Positions 35,016 through 42,938 of a stretch of 64,000 bases of DNA are shown here, piece after piece. Position 1 is the first letter of the stretch; the number at the start of each line of letters is the position of its first letter. The notes beneath the pieces are model-generated. The model ran no database searches and was not told the DNA's origin. It saw only the letters and a program-made list of their open reading frames with translations. Origin of the DNA: a bacterium (GTDB taxonomy: Bacteria > Hydrothermota > UBA3072 > JAPDKE01); NCBI GenBank assembly GCA_029258725.1, contig JAPDKE010000018.1:1-64000 (forward strand), in the 5' to 3' direction. The translations under genes and the position numbers were made by a program.

Positions 35016-36980
35016 TTACATTGAAAAATTCGTTCTTATTTTTATCATTATTTTATCATATGTCTCAATAAATTTAGAATTTTCTATATTATATTCCTTT
35101 CCCAGACAGATATAAAAACCTGTTAGATATCTCGGTTCAAAAATAAAAACAGCATTAAATAAAAGATTTTTTTTAGGCTTGCCTTCAATTTTGTTTATAT
35201 TATCAACTTTATATAAAATATACGGTTTAAAGATGAAATTTCTATGAAAATTCAACTCTCCATAATTTTCAAACACTATTAGACTATCATATAACGAATT
35301 AATTAAATTAAAAGAGAAGCCAAGATTAAAAATTTTGCAAAAAGAAAAACGAAGGTCTACAAAGTAGTTTCTTAATTTACTCCCAAGGTAATTACCAAAA
35401 TTGTAATTTATAATCATCCTATTCCAGGATGACAAAAAGTATCCAATAGAAGTTGAATAAGTGAAAGAGCTTGTATTTTCAAACCCCAAATCTTTTAAAT
35501 AATACATGCCATCAAAAGAAGCGCCTATATTAGAAAATAATATAATGGGAAATTTTGTTGTCTGCAAATACACAAAAAAACCGTAGTTTTTATATATATT
35601 TTCAGAATTAAATTTGTTTTGGATAAAATTGTAAATAAAAGAAGGCATGAATGTATAAGAACTTTTATCATATCGGTAATGTAAAAAAGATTGTACTTGT
35701 TTAATTCCCTCAAAATCTATAAGTATATAATTAAAAGGGGAAATAATAAAACTATCTATAGAAGTATAACTTACACCAAGAGAAAGACCAGGCTTTTCAT
35801 ATCTTTCAAACGCTACATAATATAAGTTTTTATTATTATCGAGCCTTTTTGAAGCTTGCAAAGAAAAACTTAATTTTAGTTTCTCATAGTAATTTATGAA
35901 ATCCATTGATGAGAGATTATATCCAATTTCGCTATTCATCAAATAAAATCCAATTTTTGTTGAAGAAAAAGGATTATATGTTGTCCTTATAATTGTTGCA
36001 TTTCCAAGAGAAGCATCGTTTATGAAGAGTGAGATAAGAGATACTTTCTCTGTGGCTGTAAAGAACTTCACACCCCATAACGGTTTTTCAAAATTTCTTG
36101 TTCTTAAAAGAGGGAATGGCATTGAGAGATAATTTGAGCCCTCGGTAAAAAATATTCTTTTCTCAGGATAATCTATTGGAAGCCTCCTTAAGTCAAATTT
36201 AAACATATCTACATCCACCTCTGAAAAATCAGGATGGTATGTTATATCTAAAACTGATTTTGAACCCTGTTTAAATCTTATCGTCCCCCCCCAAGTAAAC
36301 TTGTTAGTTTTATCCTCCTGGGAAAATCTAACACTTGGCATTACATAAAAATTGAAATTTTTATCCTTTTTTATGTAATTAAAATCCAATTTCATTTCGG
36401 CTATATCCTCAATGTAATTCAAACTTGTTGTGGGGAATAAAAACTGCATTTCTCCCTTCTTTGAAATTACTCTACATATTTGTATTCCCCATACGACTTC
36501 TCCATAATTTAATGCATTAAAAGGAATTATAAGAAGTGCTGACCATCCATATTCTGTTTCTTCTGTAAGTGCCTTAACATTGCCATCCCATTCAGTTTCT
36601 CCGAAGATTGAAATCATCTTATCATAGATTGCGCCAAGTGGGTTTACTGCAATATAATACACATCATTTCCTTTCCCATACGGCGCAATTATTATTGCTA
36701 TATTATCTTCTTGGCCCTTAACCATTGCAACAGCGTCTCTTCTTCGTGAATTTGCAGATATACCCTTCTGATAATTTTTTGAGTACACAATGAGCTCCGT
36801 AGGTGTATATGCTATATAAACTATTGAAGAATCAGAGGGATTTTCTTGTAATTTTGGCATCACTGTAGTCAATTTGTATCCAGGCGATTCCTCAACAATT
36901 TTATAGATATCTTCAATATCTTTTATCTTTACGGCATGGATAGATAAAGCTAACATGAACAGAGGCATGAAGCAAGACAT
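35016..36980 (-). CDS. DUF5916-type outer-membrane beta-barrel protein
   Basis: 654 aa, signal peptide at 1-16. The N-terminal third (about 17-185) is a CBM9-like beta domain (A-Y-T-P-T-E-L-I-V-Y; W-S-A-L-L-I-I-P-F). The family hallmark follows (about 245-285): P-D-F-S-E-V-D-V-D and P-E-K-R-I-F-F-T-E-G. The remainder alternates aromatic and polar residues as in a beta-barrel and ends N-F-S-M. Members are predicted outer-membrane proteins of unknown function. It is last in the lanthipeptide operon, 13 nt after the ABC gene, with a GGAGG site. I infer a role in export, immunity or reception of the peptide. Confidence 0.85.
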   Translation of the reverse strand: MSCFMPLFMLALSIHAVKIKDIEDIYKIVEESPGYKLTTVMPKLQENPSDSSIVYIAYTPTELIVYSKNYQKGISANSRRRDAVAMVKGQEDNIAIIIAPYGKGNDVYYIAVNPLGAIYDKMISIFGETEWDGNVKALTEETEYGWSALLIIPFNALNYGEVVWGIQICRVISKKGEMQFLFPTTSLNYIEDIAEMKLDFNYIKKDKNFNFYVMPSVRFSQEDKTNKFTWGGTIRFKQGSKSVLDITYHPDFSEVDVDMFKFDLRRLPIDYPEKRIFFTEGSNYLSMPFPLLRTRNFEKPLWGVKFFTATEKVSLISLFINDASLGNATIIRTTYNPFSSTKIGFYLMNSEIGYNLSSMDFINYYEKLKLSFSLQASKRLDNNKNLYYVAFERYEKPGLSLGVSYTSIDSFIISPFNYILIDFEGIKQVQSFLHYRYDKSSYTFMPSFIYNFIQNKFNSENIYKNYGFFVYLQTTKFPIILFSNIGASFDGMYYLKDLGFENTSSFTYSTSIGYFLSSWNRMIINYNFGNYLGSKLRNYFVDLRFSFCKIFNLGFSFNLINSLYDSLIVFENYGELNFHRNFIFKPYILYKVDNINKIEGKPKKNLLFNAVFIFEPRYLTGFYICLGKEYNIENSKFIETYDKIMIKIRTNFSM

Positions 36981-36993
36981 CGGGCTCCTCCTT

Positions 36994-38526
36994 TCATCTT
37001 AATCTTATGATTTCATCAAAGCAAGCATGAAACTTCTCTCCTCCATGCATAACAACCACTAAGGATTTTCCCTTTGTTTCAGAAAGTATTACATTCATCA
37101 CATCTTCTTTACTCCCTTCATCAATGTTGCTTAAGGGCTCATCAAAAAAGTACACTTCGGCCTGTTTAAGGAGTGTCCTTATAATACAAAATTTCTTTTT
37201 TTCTCCTTCTGATAGTTCAAAGGGGGTTTTCTCTAATTTATTATCAAGACCAAATTTTTCAATAAGTGTTAAAAACTTCCTCTTGTTATTTTCGCTCAAG
37301 ACATTAAAATCCACATTGTCTTTCAATGATCCGGGGATAAACTCCATTGGCATTATCATTGCACTTATATTTTTTAAGTCTGTGAGCTTATAATGTCCCT
37401 CTGGCTCTAAAAATCCGCACATAATATTTAAAAGGGTTGTCTTACCAGAACCATTGGGCCCGGTTATCAAGATTTTCTCCCCCCCTTTTATAGAAAGTGA
37501 GAAATTTTTTATTACGGATCTCTCAGGAAAGCTATAGTTTATCTTATCCAATACTATCTCTTTACCTTCCCAGGATTTTTCTTTTTCTTGGAAAGATTCA
37601 AACTCCTTTAATCTATTTAAATATCCTTTAAGACTCATTAAACGTGGAAAATTCTCAATCAGGCTGGTTATCCCACTTACTCCCCTCCAGAATGCCTGCA
37701 TATATCCAAATAATCCGCCTATGGTTAAAAACCCTAGTATAACACCTATGCCCAATCCAATCAAAACAAAAAATTCCATCAATGACATAAACAGGTCATT
37801 TAATGTTCCATATAGCTTCGTAAATTTTATCTTACTATACAATGCATTTAAGAATCTATCTAAGGCATTGTGAACTTTTTTAAATGATATATCATAAAGA
37901 TTGAAAAGTTTCACAGTTCTATAAGAAGAAACAAGGGTTATTATCTTTTCTCTCAAATTTGCTTCCTTTTCTTTTTCTTGTTCAGAAAATGAGGAAACCT
38001 TTGTGCCAAATTTCCTTGCTAACATATAAATAACCGGGATAATAACCACAAAAATGCAGGTCATTTTCCAAGAAAAATATAATATCAGCGCCAAGGACGT
38101 TATTGCAATAATAAGCGAGCTTAATAAATCGCTTGCCGTATCAATTGCTAAAGAACATAAATTATTTGATTCGTCGTATATCCTAGATGCAAAATACCCA
38201 CTGTTTTTTGAAAGAACAATTTTATAAGGGAAATTGAAATAATATTTTAAAGTCTCCATCGTGAGTTCTTTCAAGATAATGTTTTTCAATCTCTGTATTA
38301 AAAGTGAACTGAAATAATTAATTAAACGCAGGACGCCTCCAAAGAAAATAACAAAAATTCCCAAAAAGATAAAAAATCTTAGATTTTTTCCTAAAATACC
38401 TTTATCAATCAAGAATTTCATAGCCATTGGATCAATAAAAGTTGCGGAAAAATTTATAAAAATAAGAAGCATAGCCAAAAATAATACGAACAATCGATGT
38501 TTCTTTATGATTTTATAAAATATCAT
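36994..38526 (-). CDS. half-size ABC exporter of the lanthipeptide operon
   Basis: 510 aa. Transmembrane domain with about six helices (1-300), then an ATPase domain (about 325-510). Walker A is G-P-N-G-S-G-K-T-T, the signature is L-S-E-G-E-K-K-K-F (variant of LSGGQ), Walker B is V-Y-F-F-D-E-P-L-S-N, and the switch His is in V-V-M-H-G-G. There is no N-terminal C39 peptidase, so it does not trim the leader itself. As a homodimer it would export the modified peptide. Its start lies inside the end of the LanKC gene (14-nt overlap) behind GGGGAGG. Confidence 0.92.
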   Translation of the reverse strand: MIFYKIIKKHRLFVLFLAMLLIFINFSATFIDPMAMKFLIDKGILGKNLRFFIFLGIFVIFFGGVLRLINYFSSLLIQRLKNIILKELTMETLKYYFNFPYKIVLSKNSGYFASRIYDESNNLCSLAIDTASDLLSSLIIAITSLALILYFSWKMTCIFVVIIPVIYMLARKFGTKVSSFSEQEKEKEANLREKIITLVSSYRTVKLFNLYDISFKKVHNALDRFLNALYSKIKFTKLYGTLNDLFMSLMEFFVLIGLGIGVILGFLTIGGLFGYMQAFWRGVSGITSLIENFPRLMSLKGYLNRLKEFESFQEKEKSWEGKEIVLDKINYSFPERSVIKNFSLSIKGGEKILITGPNGSGKTTLLNIMCGFLEPEGHYKLTDLKNISAMIMPMEFIPGSLKDNVDFNVLSENNKRKFLTLIEKFGLDNKLEKTPFELSEGEKKKFCIIRTLLKQAEVYFFDEPLSNIDEGSKEDVMNVILSETKGKSLVVVMHGGEKFHACFDEIIRLR

Positions 38527-41179
38527 AGAAAAACCTCCCCTTTTTCCCTTTTTTTATTAAACGTTCAAAAAAAAGACCTATCCCAGAGGAACCGGTCCCG
38601 TAGTCTGTAGAAATCCTTCCAAGATTTTCCCCAGGGAAGGTTAAACCACTTTCTCTTTTTATACCAAACAGCATAATTCTTCTTGCCACCCAATGGGCTT
38701 CCCTAAGATATTTTTCTTCATCTGTATAAGTAAACATATCCAGGAAGAATTCTCCTATACCTGCCATTCCCATATAAAGTGACGGAGAAATCGAATATTT
38801 TTTTCTTAGATATTCTGCCGCCATCTCAGCCATTTTTTTATAATTTTTTTCTCCGGTTAAATTATAAAACCTTATCAATACGCTTCCGATTCCCGCATTT
38901 CCAAAACGGAAGTAAGGGAGCAATATATTACTTCCTCTATATTTGGACCAGCATATATATTTTTTTCTTTTTATACTATGTGAAATCTCAAAATGAATCA
39001 ATTTTTCAGCAAAACTTAGGAATTTATCATCTTTTGTTTTTGAATACAATCTTAAAAGGAAATAAGCTAATCCAGAAGCACCATGCATAAACCCAAAATA
39101 CACTATGCCATCGGTATTCTCAAAAAAGCATCCATATTTATCTTCTTTTATATTTTTCAGAATATAATAGCCCGCTTCTTGTGCCTTTTCTAAAAATTTT
39201 GTATCCCCTGTTTTTTTGTAAAAGTAAAGAGAAGCCAGTCCACAGCCACAAATACCATAGAAAAGATCAAGACTTTTTAAATAGAGTGGAGATTTATAGC
39301 ATATCTCCATAGCTTTCAAACCAATATCTTTTTGTCCTATCTCATATAATCCAATTGCCACCCCTGCAAGTCCTACTCCTAATCCTGGGGGATAGTTATT
39401 TATGCTAATATTCTCAAACTGCTTTTTTATCCATTCTACTATATTCTTTGGAATTTCGTTATTAATTTCTTTAAGAAATAAACAATTTCCCAATGCGCCA
39501 TATGAGATATTTAGTGGATTTGTTACAAAAATTCTTGGGTCAGATGGAAATAATCTGTCTTTTCTTTGACAAGAAATATTATTTTTTATATATTCTGCAA
39601 TAGAATGAGTAGTTTTTTTCAAAAAATTAATTGAAATTTTATTCTCTTTCTTTTTTCTTTTGTTCCTCAAAATTCGCACATTTTTTATCTTTTTAATTAT
39701 TTCTTTATAAGATTCGGGATTTTTATTTTTTGAAATTAAAAATATTAGATTTTCTATGTCTTGAGGCAATTCTTTGTCTTTTAATATATACGATAGAAAT
39801 TTTCTTTTATTATTTGAGGAGAGCATAAAAAGTTGTTGGATGGGAAATATAAGATTGTAGAGAATATTGCTAACGGCAAAATAATCATCTTTAAAAGTGG
39901 GTTTCTTTAAGTAGTTCTTTTTCTTCCTAACAAAGCCCATCGTTCCAATAGGCATATATGGAAGTCCTTTAACATATGCTCCTTCCAGATCGATTATTTT
40001 AATCGATCTGTCTTTTGGATTATAAATCACATTGTTTGGTGATAGATCTGCGCAAATTATACCATGATCATGCAGTGTTTTCACTGCTTTTATCAAATTT
40101 TCTGAAATTATAGCAAATGTTTCACAAAATTTTTTCCTCGTCTTTTCGTTTAAGTTTGTTTGCAACATAATATTAAATTCTTCTAATGCTCTGTATTCAG
40201 ATAGCGTAAATCCTGGAAGAAATTCAAGAACCAAGAAGTAATGTTCCCATTCTTTAAAAATTTCTATTGCCTTTGGGACATAGGGACATCCTTCTATTTT
40301 TTTAAGTATCTCATATTCTTTTATAAGCAAGCTTACTTCGTCAATTTTAAATTGATCAGTTTTTCCTATAAACGGTCTCCTTTCTTTTATTATAACTTTC
40401 TTTTTTGTTTTTATATCCATAGCTTTATAAACACCCCCAGCGTTTGTGGAAATTATCGGGGAAAGTACTTCATATTTATTATTTAGAATTATTCTTTTGG
40501 GAAAATCTAATCTTTGGGCAAAAGGATCCCTTACCCAAGAGGGCAATTTATAAAAAGGAGTTCGTATATCTTCAACAAACTTACCTTCAGGAGAAATAAT
40601 CCCTGGAATTTTTTCTCCATATACATTCAGCATAAAAATTTTTTTAAATCCTCCGTATCTATAAAAGACCACCCTAGAATCTTTGTAAGGCATATCCGAA
40701 AGAATGAATGGTCCTTCAAAGTTTTTAAGCGATTGGTATAGTTTTTCACATATCCTTTTAAAGAGTTCTATATTTGATGGATAAATTGTAATAAATTTAC
40801 CTGAAGATTCTCTCCCATAATTTCTTGAATTAATAATCTCTAATAGGATTCTGTCTTTAACAACTTTGAAAGCCGTATTTTCCTTAAAGCATACAAGAGC
40901 TGTTTTTCTTAAAATTGCAGAAGCATTAGTAGGTGTGGATGAAATATGTATTTTGAAACCTTGATTCGGTATCTCGGTCTTTTTAGGAAAAAAGTAGTAC
41001 CAGATATCCTCTTCTATTACTCCCCAATCCTGCGGAACAAAGGACTCTATTTCATTCCGGTAATTGTGGTTTTTCGGAATATAATTGCTTAAAGTTTCGT
41101 AGAATTCAGGGGAAACCATCATAAATAACATTTCATCTTCAATCCCCAATCTGCGATCGATATTACCCTTCTTATTCAT
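38513..41179 (-). CDS. class III lanthipeptide synthetase (LanKC)
   Basis: 888 aa in three domains. The N-terminal phosphothreonine-lyase-like domain (about 1-220) has N-Q-G-F-K-I-H-I-S-S-T-P, S-G-K-F-I-T-I-Y-P, P-F-I-L-S-D and F-Y-R-Y-G-G-F. The Ser/Thr kinase (about 235-500) has G-G-V-Y-K-A, I-I-K-E, the catalytic loop C-A-D-L-S-P-N-N-V-I-Y and I-I-D-L-E-G-A. The LanC-like cyclase (about 555-888) has G-F-M-H-G-A-S-G-L-A, but the zinc positions read F-R-F-G-N-A-G and L-Y-M-G-M-A-G. With no Cys/Cys-His ligands it is class III, not class IV. It phosphorylates Ser/Thr, eliminates phosphate and forms lanthionine or labionin. Confidence 0.95.
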   Translation of the reverse strand: MNKKGNIDRRLGIEDEMLFMMVSPEFYETLSNYIPKNHNYRNEIESFVPQDWGVIEEDIWYYFFPKKTEIPNQGFKIHISSTPTNASAILRKTALVCFKENTAFKVVKDRILLEIINSRNYGRESSGKFITIYPSNIELFKRICEKLYQSLKNFEGPFILSDMPYKDSRVVFYRYGGFKKIFMLNVYGEKIPGIISPEGKFVEDIRTPFYKLPSWVRDPFAQRLDFPKRIILNNKYEVLSPIISTNAGGVYKAMDIKTKKKVIIKERRPFIGKTDQFKIDEVSLLIKEYEILKKIEGCPYVPKAIEIFKEWEHYFLVLEFLPGFTLSEYRALEEFNIMLQTNLNEKTRKKFCETFAIISENLIKAVKTLHDHGIICADLSPNNVIYNPKDRSIKIIDLEGAYVKGLPYMPIGTMGFVRKKKNYLKKPTFKDDYFAVSNILYNLIFPIQQLFMLSSNNKRKFLSYILKDKELPQDIENLIFLISKNKNPESYKEIIKKIKNVRILRNKRKKKENKISINFLKKTTHSIAEYIKNNISCQRKDRLFPSDPRIFVTNPLNISYGALGNCLFLKEINNEIPKNIVEWIKKQFENISINNYPPGLGVGLAGVAIGLYEIGQKDIGLKAMEICYKSPLYLKSLDLFYGICGCGLASLYFYKKTGDTKFLEKAQEAGYYILKNIKEDKYGCFFENTDGIVYFGFMHGASGLAYFLLRLYSKTKDDKFLSFAEKLIHFEISHSIKRKKYICWSKYRGSNILLPYFRFGNAGIGSVLIRFYNLTGEKNYKKMAEMAAEYLRKKYSISPSLYMGMAGIGEFFLDMFTYTDEEKYLREAHWVARRIMLFGIKRESGLTFPGENLGRISTDYGTGSSGIGLFFERLIKKGKKGRFFYDIL

Positions 41180-41183
41180 TCTG

Positions 41184-41206
41184 CCTCCTTTTTCCTTACG
41201 GTTTGT
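41184..41206 (-). repeat. repeated ribosome-site module before the LanKC gene
   Basis: Minus strand reads CAAACCG, a purine run, then AAAGGAGG just ahead of the LanKC ATG. The same arrangement occurs before the precursor gene (41366-41387). Confidence 0.5.
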
Positions 41207-41218
41207 TCAAGGAAATAA

Positions 41219-41245
41219 GTGAGGGAGCTAAAATAGCCCCCTCAC
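41219..41245 (-). terminator. strong hairpin between precursor and LanKC genes (attenuator)
   Basis: A 12-bp inverted repeat, GTGAGGGGGCTA paired with TAGCTCCCTCAC (one G-U), with a 3-nt loop. It begins 10 nt after the precursor stop. It is followed on the minus strand by TTATTTCC, not a full T-run, so partial termination or an mRNA-stabilising end is more likely than a complete stop. This would keep peptide mRNA in excess over enzyme mRNA. Confidence 0.8.
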
Positions 41246-41255
41246 GTTTAACGAC

Positions 41256-41360
41256 TCATCGATTGCAAGTGATACAGCCAACGCTGATAGTTGAAGAAAT
41301 AGGCCTGTTGGAGGACACGGTTTCCTTTTTCAAAGTTTGCAAAGCTAAAACCTTAACCAT
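41256..41360 (-). CDS. class III lanthipeptide precursor peptide, 34 aa
   Basis: ATG at 41360, TGA at 41258-41256, ribosome site AGGAGG five bases upstream. Residues 1-13 read M-V-K-V-L-A-L-Q-T-L-K-K-E. The V-L-A-L-Q-T-L part fits the hydrophobic L-x-L-Q leader motif recognised by class III synthetases. Residues 14-34 hold eight Ser/Thr and two Cys. S23-T-I-S26-V-G-C29 is an exact S-x2-S-x2-C labionin/lanthionine motif, and a second Cys (C32) sits in I-T-C-N-R at the end. The leader is short for the class. It lies directly upstream of LanKC under a sigma-54 promoter. The final ring pattern and cleavage site are unknown. Confidence 0.9.
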   Translation of the reverse strand: MVKVLALQTLKKETVSSNRPISSTISVGCITCNR

Positions 41361-41365
41361 AATAA

Positions 41366-41387
41366 CCTCCTTTCTTTTTCGGTTTGC
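41366..41387 (-). repeat. repeated ribosome-site module before the precursor gene
   Basis: CAAACCG followed by a purine run and GAAAGGAGG, matching the module before LanKC. Possibly a shared translation enhancer or the trace of a local duplication. Confidence 0.5.
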
Positions 41388-41480
41388 TTTTAACCTTTTC
41401 CCCTAGATAACCTTTCTGTTTTTCGCTGTCGCTTCATAGAGGCCACCCCTCATTTGGATACCCGAACCACACCCTTTTTA

Positions 41481-41499
41481 AATGCAATTTTCGTGCCAA
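41481..41499 (-). promoter_or_regulatory. sigma-54 (-24/-12) promoter of the lanthipeptide operon
   Basis: Minus strand TTGGCACGAAAATTGCA: the -24 GG (41497-41496) and -12 GC (41485-41484) are ten bases apart, and every conserved position of TTGGCACG-N4-TTGC is matched. Transcription should begin near 41472, leaving a leader of about 110 nt before the precursor ATG. Such promoters are silent without an AAA+ activator, and one is encoded just upstream. Confidence 0.93.
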
Positions 41500-41560
41500 T
41501 TTTTATAAACTTTTAGAGCGTTATCAATCAATGGGAACTTAAAATTTCTAAAATCTTATA

Positions 41561-41579
41561 CTGACAACAAGGTTGGCTA
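41561..41579 (-). promoter_or_regulatory. activator site 1 (imperfect)
   Basis: CTGACAAC-AAG-GTTGGCTA, an imperfect copy of the perfect palindrome at 41667. Centre about 74 bp upstream of the -24 element. Confidence 0.65.
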
Positions 41580-41645
41580 CTATTTCTTAATTTTTATGGG
41601 GAAAAATTTTGTTGAAAGCTTTGCAATCCTTATTTTTTTCATCAG

Positions 41646-41664
41646 ATGTCAATAAGGTTGATAG
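41646..41664 (-). promoter_or_regulatory. activator site 2 (imperfect)
   Basis: ATGTCAAT-AAG-GTTGATAG. It shares the AAG spacer and GTTG half-site with the other copies, and its centre is 21 bp (two helical turns) from site 3. Confidence 0.6.
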
Positions 41665-41666
41665 CA

Positions 41667-41685
41667 TTGACAACAAGGTTGTCAA
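41667..41685 (-). promoter_or_regulatory. activator site 3 (perfect palindrome)
   Basis: TTGACAAC-AAG-GTTGTCAA: 8-bp half-sites are exact reverse complements around a 3-bp spacer. Together with sites 1 and 2 it forms the expected upstream enhancer for a sigma-54 activator with a Fis-type HTH. It begins 11 nt after the stop codon of that activator's gene. Confidence 0.8.
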
Positions 41686-41696
41686 TCATTCTATTT

Positions 41697-42938
41697 TTAT
41701 TCCATTTTCAGAGATTTCAACATTTTTATCAATCCCCATCTTGATATTCCCAGTTCTTTTGCTGCCCTTGTCTTGTTTCCTTTGTGTTTTTCAAGCGCCT
41801 TCCTTATCTCTTTCTTCTTTAATACCTCTATCTTTTCTGAAAGTGTTCTCGGTATCTTCTCTTCCGGTTTTCTCATCTTCTCTGGAAGGTCCTCTATTCC
41901 TATGATTTTATCCTTTGATCCCTCCTTCATCATTATTAAAAATTCAATTACTCTCTCAAGCTCTCTTACATTGCCAGGCCAAGAATAAGATCTCAATGCT
42001 TCCATTGCTTCTTTTGAAAAGATTATATCTCCCTTATGTTTCTCAAGAAAGTATGTGATAAATTCATCAAAATATTCTATCCTCTCTCTTAAAGGGGGTA
42101 ACCATATCTCCACCCCCGTTATTCTATAATATAAATCCTCTCTAAATGCCTTTTTATTCACGAGTTCCTTCAAATCAGCATTTGTAGCACATACGAGTTT
42201 AAAATCCACTTTCTTTCCTTTTATAGCACCTACCCTCCATATTTCTCTATCCTCTATCACTCTTAACAACTTTCCCTGTAATTCAAGGGGCATATCGCCT
42301 ATCTCATCAAGAAAAACAGTCCCATTATCCGCTATCTCGAACTTTCCAGGCCTTCCCTTCTTATCTGCCCCGGTAAACGCTCCAGGCTCATAACCGAACA
42401 ATTCTGCTTCTGCAAGATCTCTTGGTATAGATGTACAATTCACAGGCACAAAATTACCACTTCTTCCTGCCTCTTTATGTATCGCTCTCGCAAGAACCTC
42501 CTTGCCCACCCCACTTTCTCCATGAATAAGCACAGGAACGTTACTTCTTGCCCCGATTCTTGCAAGTTTTTTTACTTCTTCTGGTATTCCCGGAATTTCA
42601 TCAATAGAATAATCGAAAGGAAGGTCCGTTACCAGTCTTTTGGGTGGTTTTTCTCTTCTAAAGCATAAAATATACCCTTCTTCAATCGGTATACTTTGAA
42701 AAATAAAGTAATTACGAAAGTTTCCTTTTTCCCAAACTACTTCTATTTCCTCCTGCTCCGTCTTCCACGCCTCTTTCGGAAGTAAAGTCCCTACCTCATT
42801 TATGCACTTCCCTTCAGCATTTTTCAATCCCAAGTGATTCTCTGCCTCCACAGAACAATCAATCACTTTTCCACCTTTATCAATCACAATAAAGAATATC
42901 CCTACATTTTCCAAGATTATCTTTTCATATCCCCTCAT
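41697..42938 (-). CDS. sigma-54-dependent activator (PAS-AAA+-HTH) controlling the lanthipeptide operon
   Basis: 413 aa. PAS-like sensor about 1-95 (F-F-I-V-I-D-K-G-G-K-V-I-D-C). AAA+ domain about 110-340: Walker A G-E-S-G-V-G-K-E, sigma-54 contact loop G-A-F-T-G-A, Walker B V-F-L-D-E-I-G-D, arginine-finger region F-R-E-D-L-Y-Y-R. C-terminal Fis-type HTH: N-K-T-R-A-A-K-E-L-G-I-S-R-W-G-L. There is no receiver domain, so activity is probably set by a ligand or redox state at the PAS domain or by the small upstream protein. Good GGAGG site before the ATG. Confidence 0.95.
   Translation of the reverse strand: MRGYEKIILENVGIFFIVIDKGGKVIDCSVEAENHLGLKNAEGKCINEVGTLLPKEAWKTEQEEIEVVWEKGNFRNYFIFQSIPIEEGYILCFRREKPPKRLVTDLPFDYSIDEIPGIPEEVKKLARIGARSNVPVLIHGESGVGKEVLARAIHKEAGRSGNFVPVNCTSIPRDLAEAELFGYEPGAFTGADKKGRPGKFEIADNGTVFLDEIGDMPLELQGKLLRVIEDREIWRVGAIKGKKVDFKLVCATNADLKELVNKKAFREDLYYRITGVEIWLPPLRERIEYFDEFITYFLEKHKGDIIFSKEAMEALRSYSWPGNVRELERVIEFLIMMKEGSKDKIIGIEDLPEKMRKPEEKIPRTLSEKIEVLKKKEIRKALEKHKGNKTRAAKELGISRWGLIKMLKSLKME

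Noticed and set aside
34814-35071. 85-codon + strand frame beside the lanthipeptide locus
   Set aside because: No ribosome site, unlikely composition, and it runs into the antisense of the barrel gene.
38513-41179. Class IV (LanL) assignment of the synthetase
   Set aside because: The cyclase domain lacks the Cys and Cys-His zinc ligands that class IV cyclases keep; kinase and lyase domains alone do not separate the classes.
41203-41406. 67-codon open frame on the + strand over the precursor region
   Set aside because: It is the antisense shadow of the precursor gene, has no ribosome site and opposes the sigma-54 promoter.
41390-41437. Short upstream frame (15 basic residues, beginning M-K-R-Q-R-K) in the leader of the precursor mRNA
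   Set aside because: Only a weak ribosome site and no supporting pattern; kept as a possibility but not listed as a gene.
41667-41685. Perfect palindrome read as an intrinsic terminator of the activator gene
   Set aside because: No T-run follows and two related copies exist nearby; a protein-binding enhancer explains it better.
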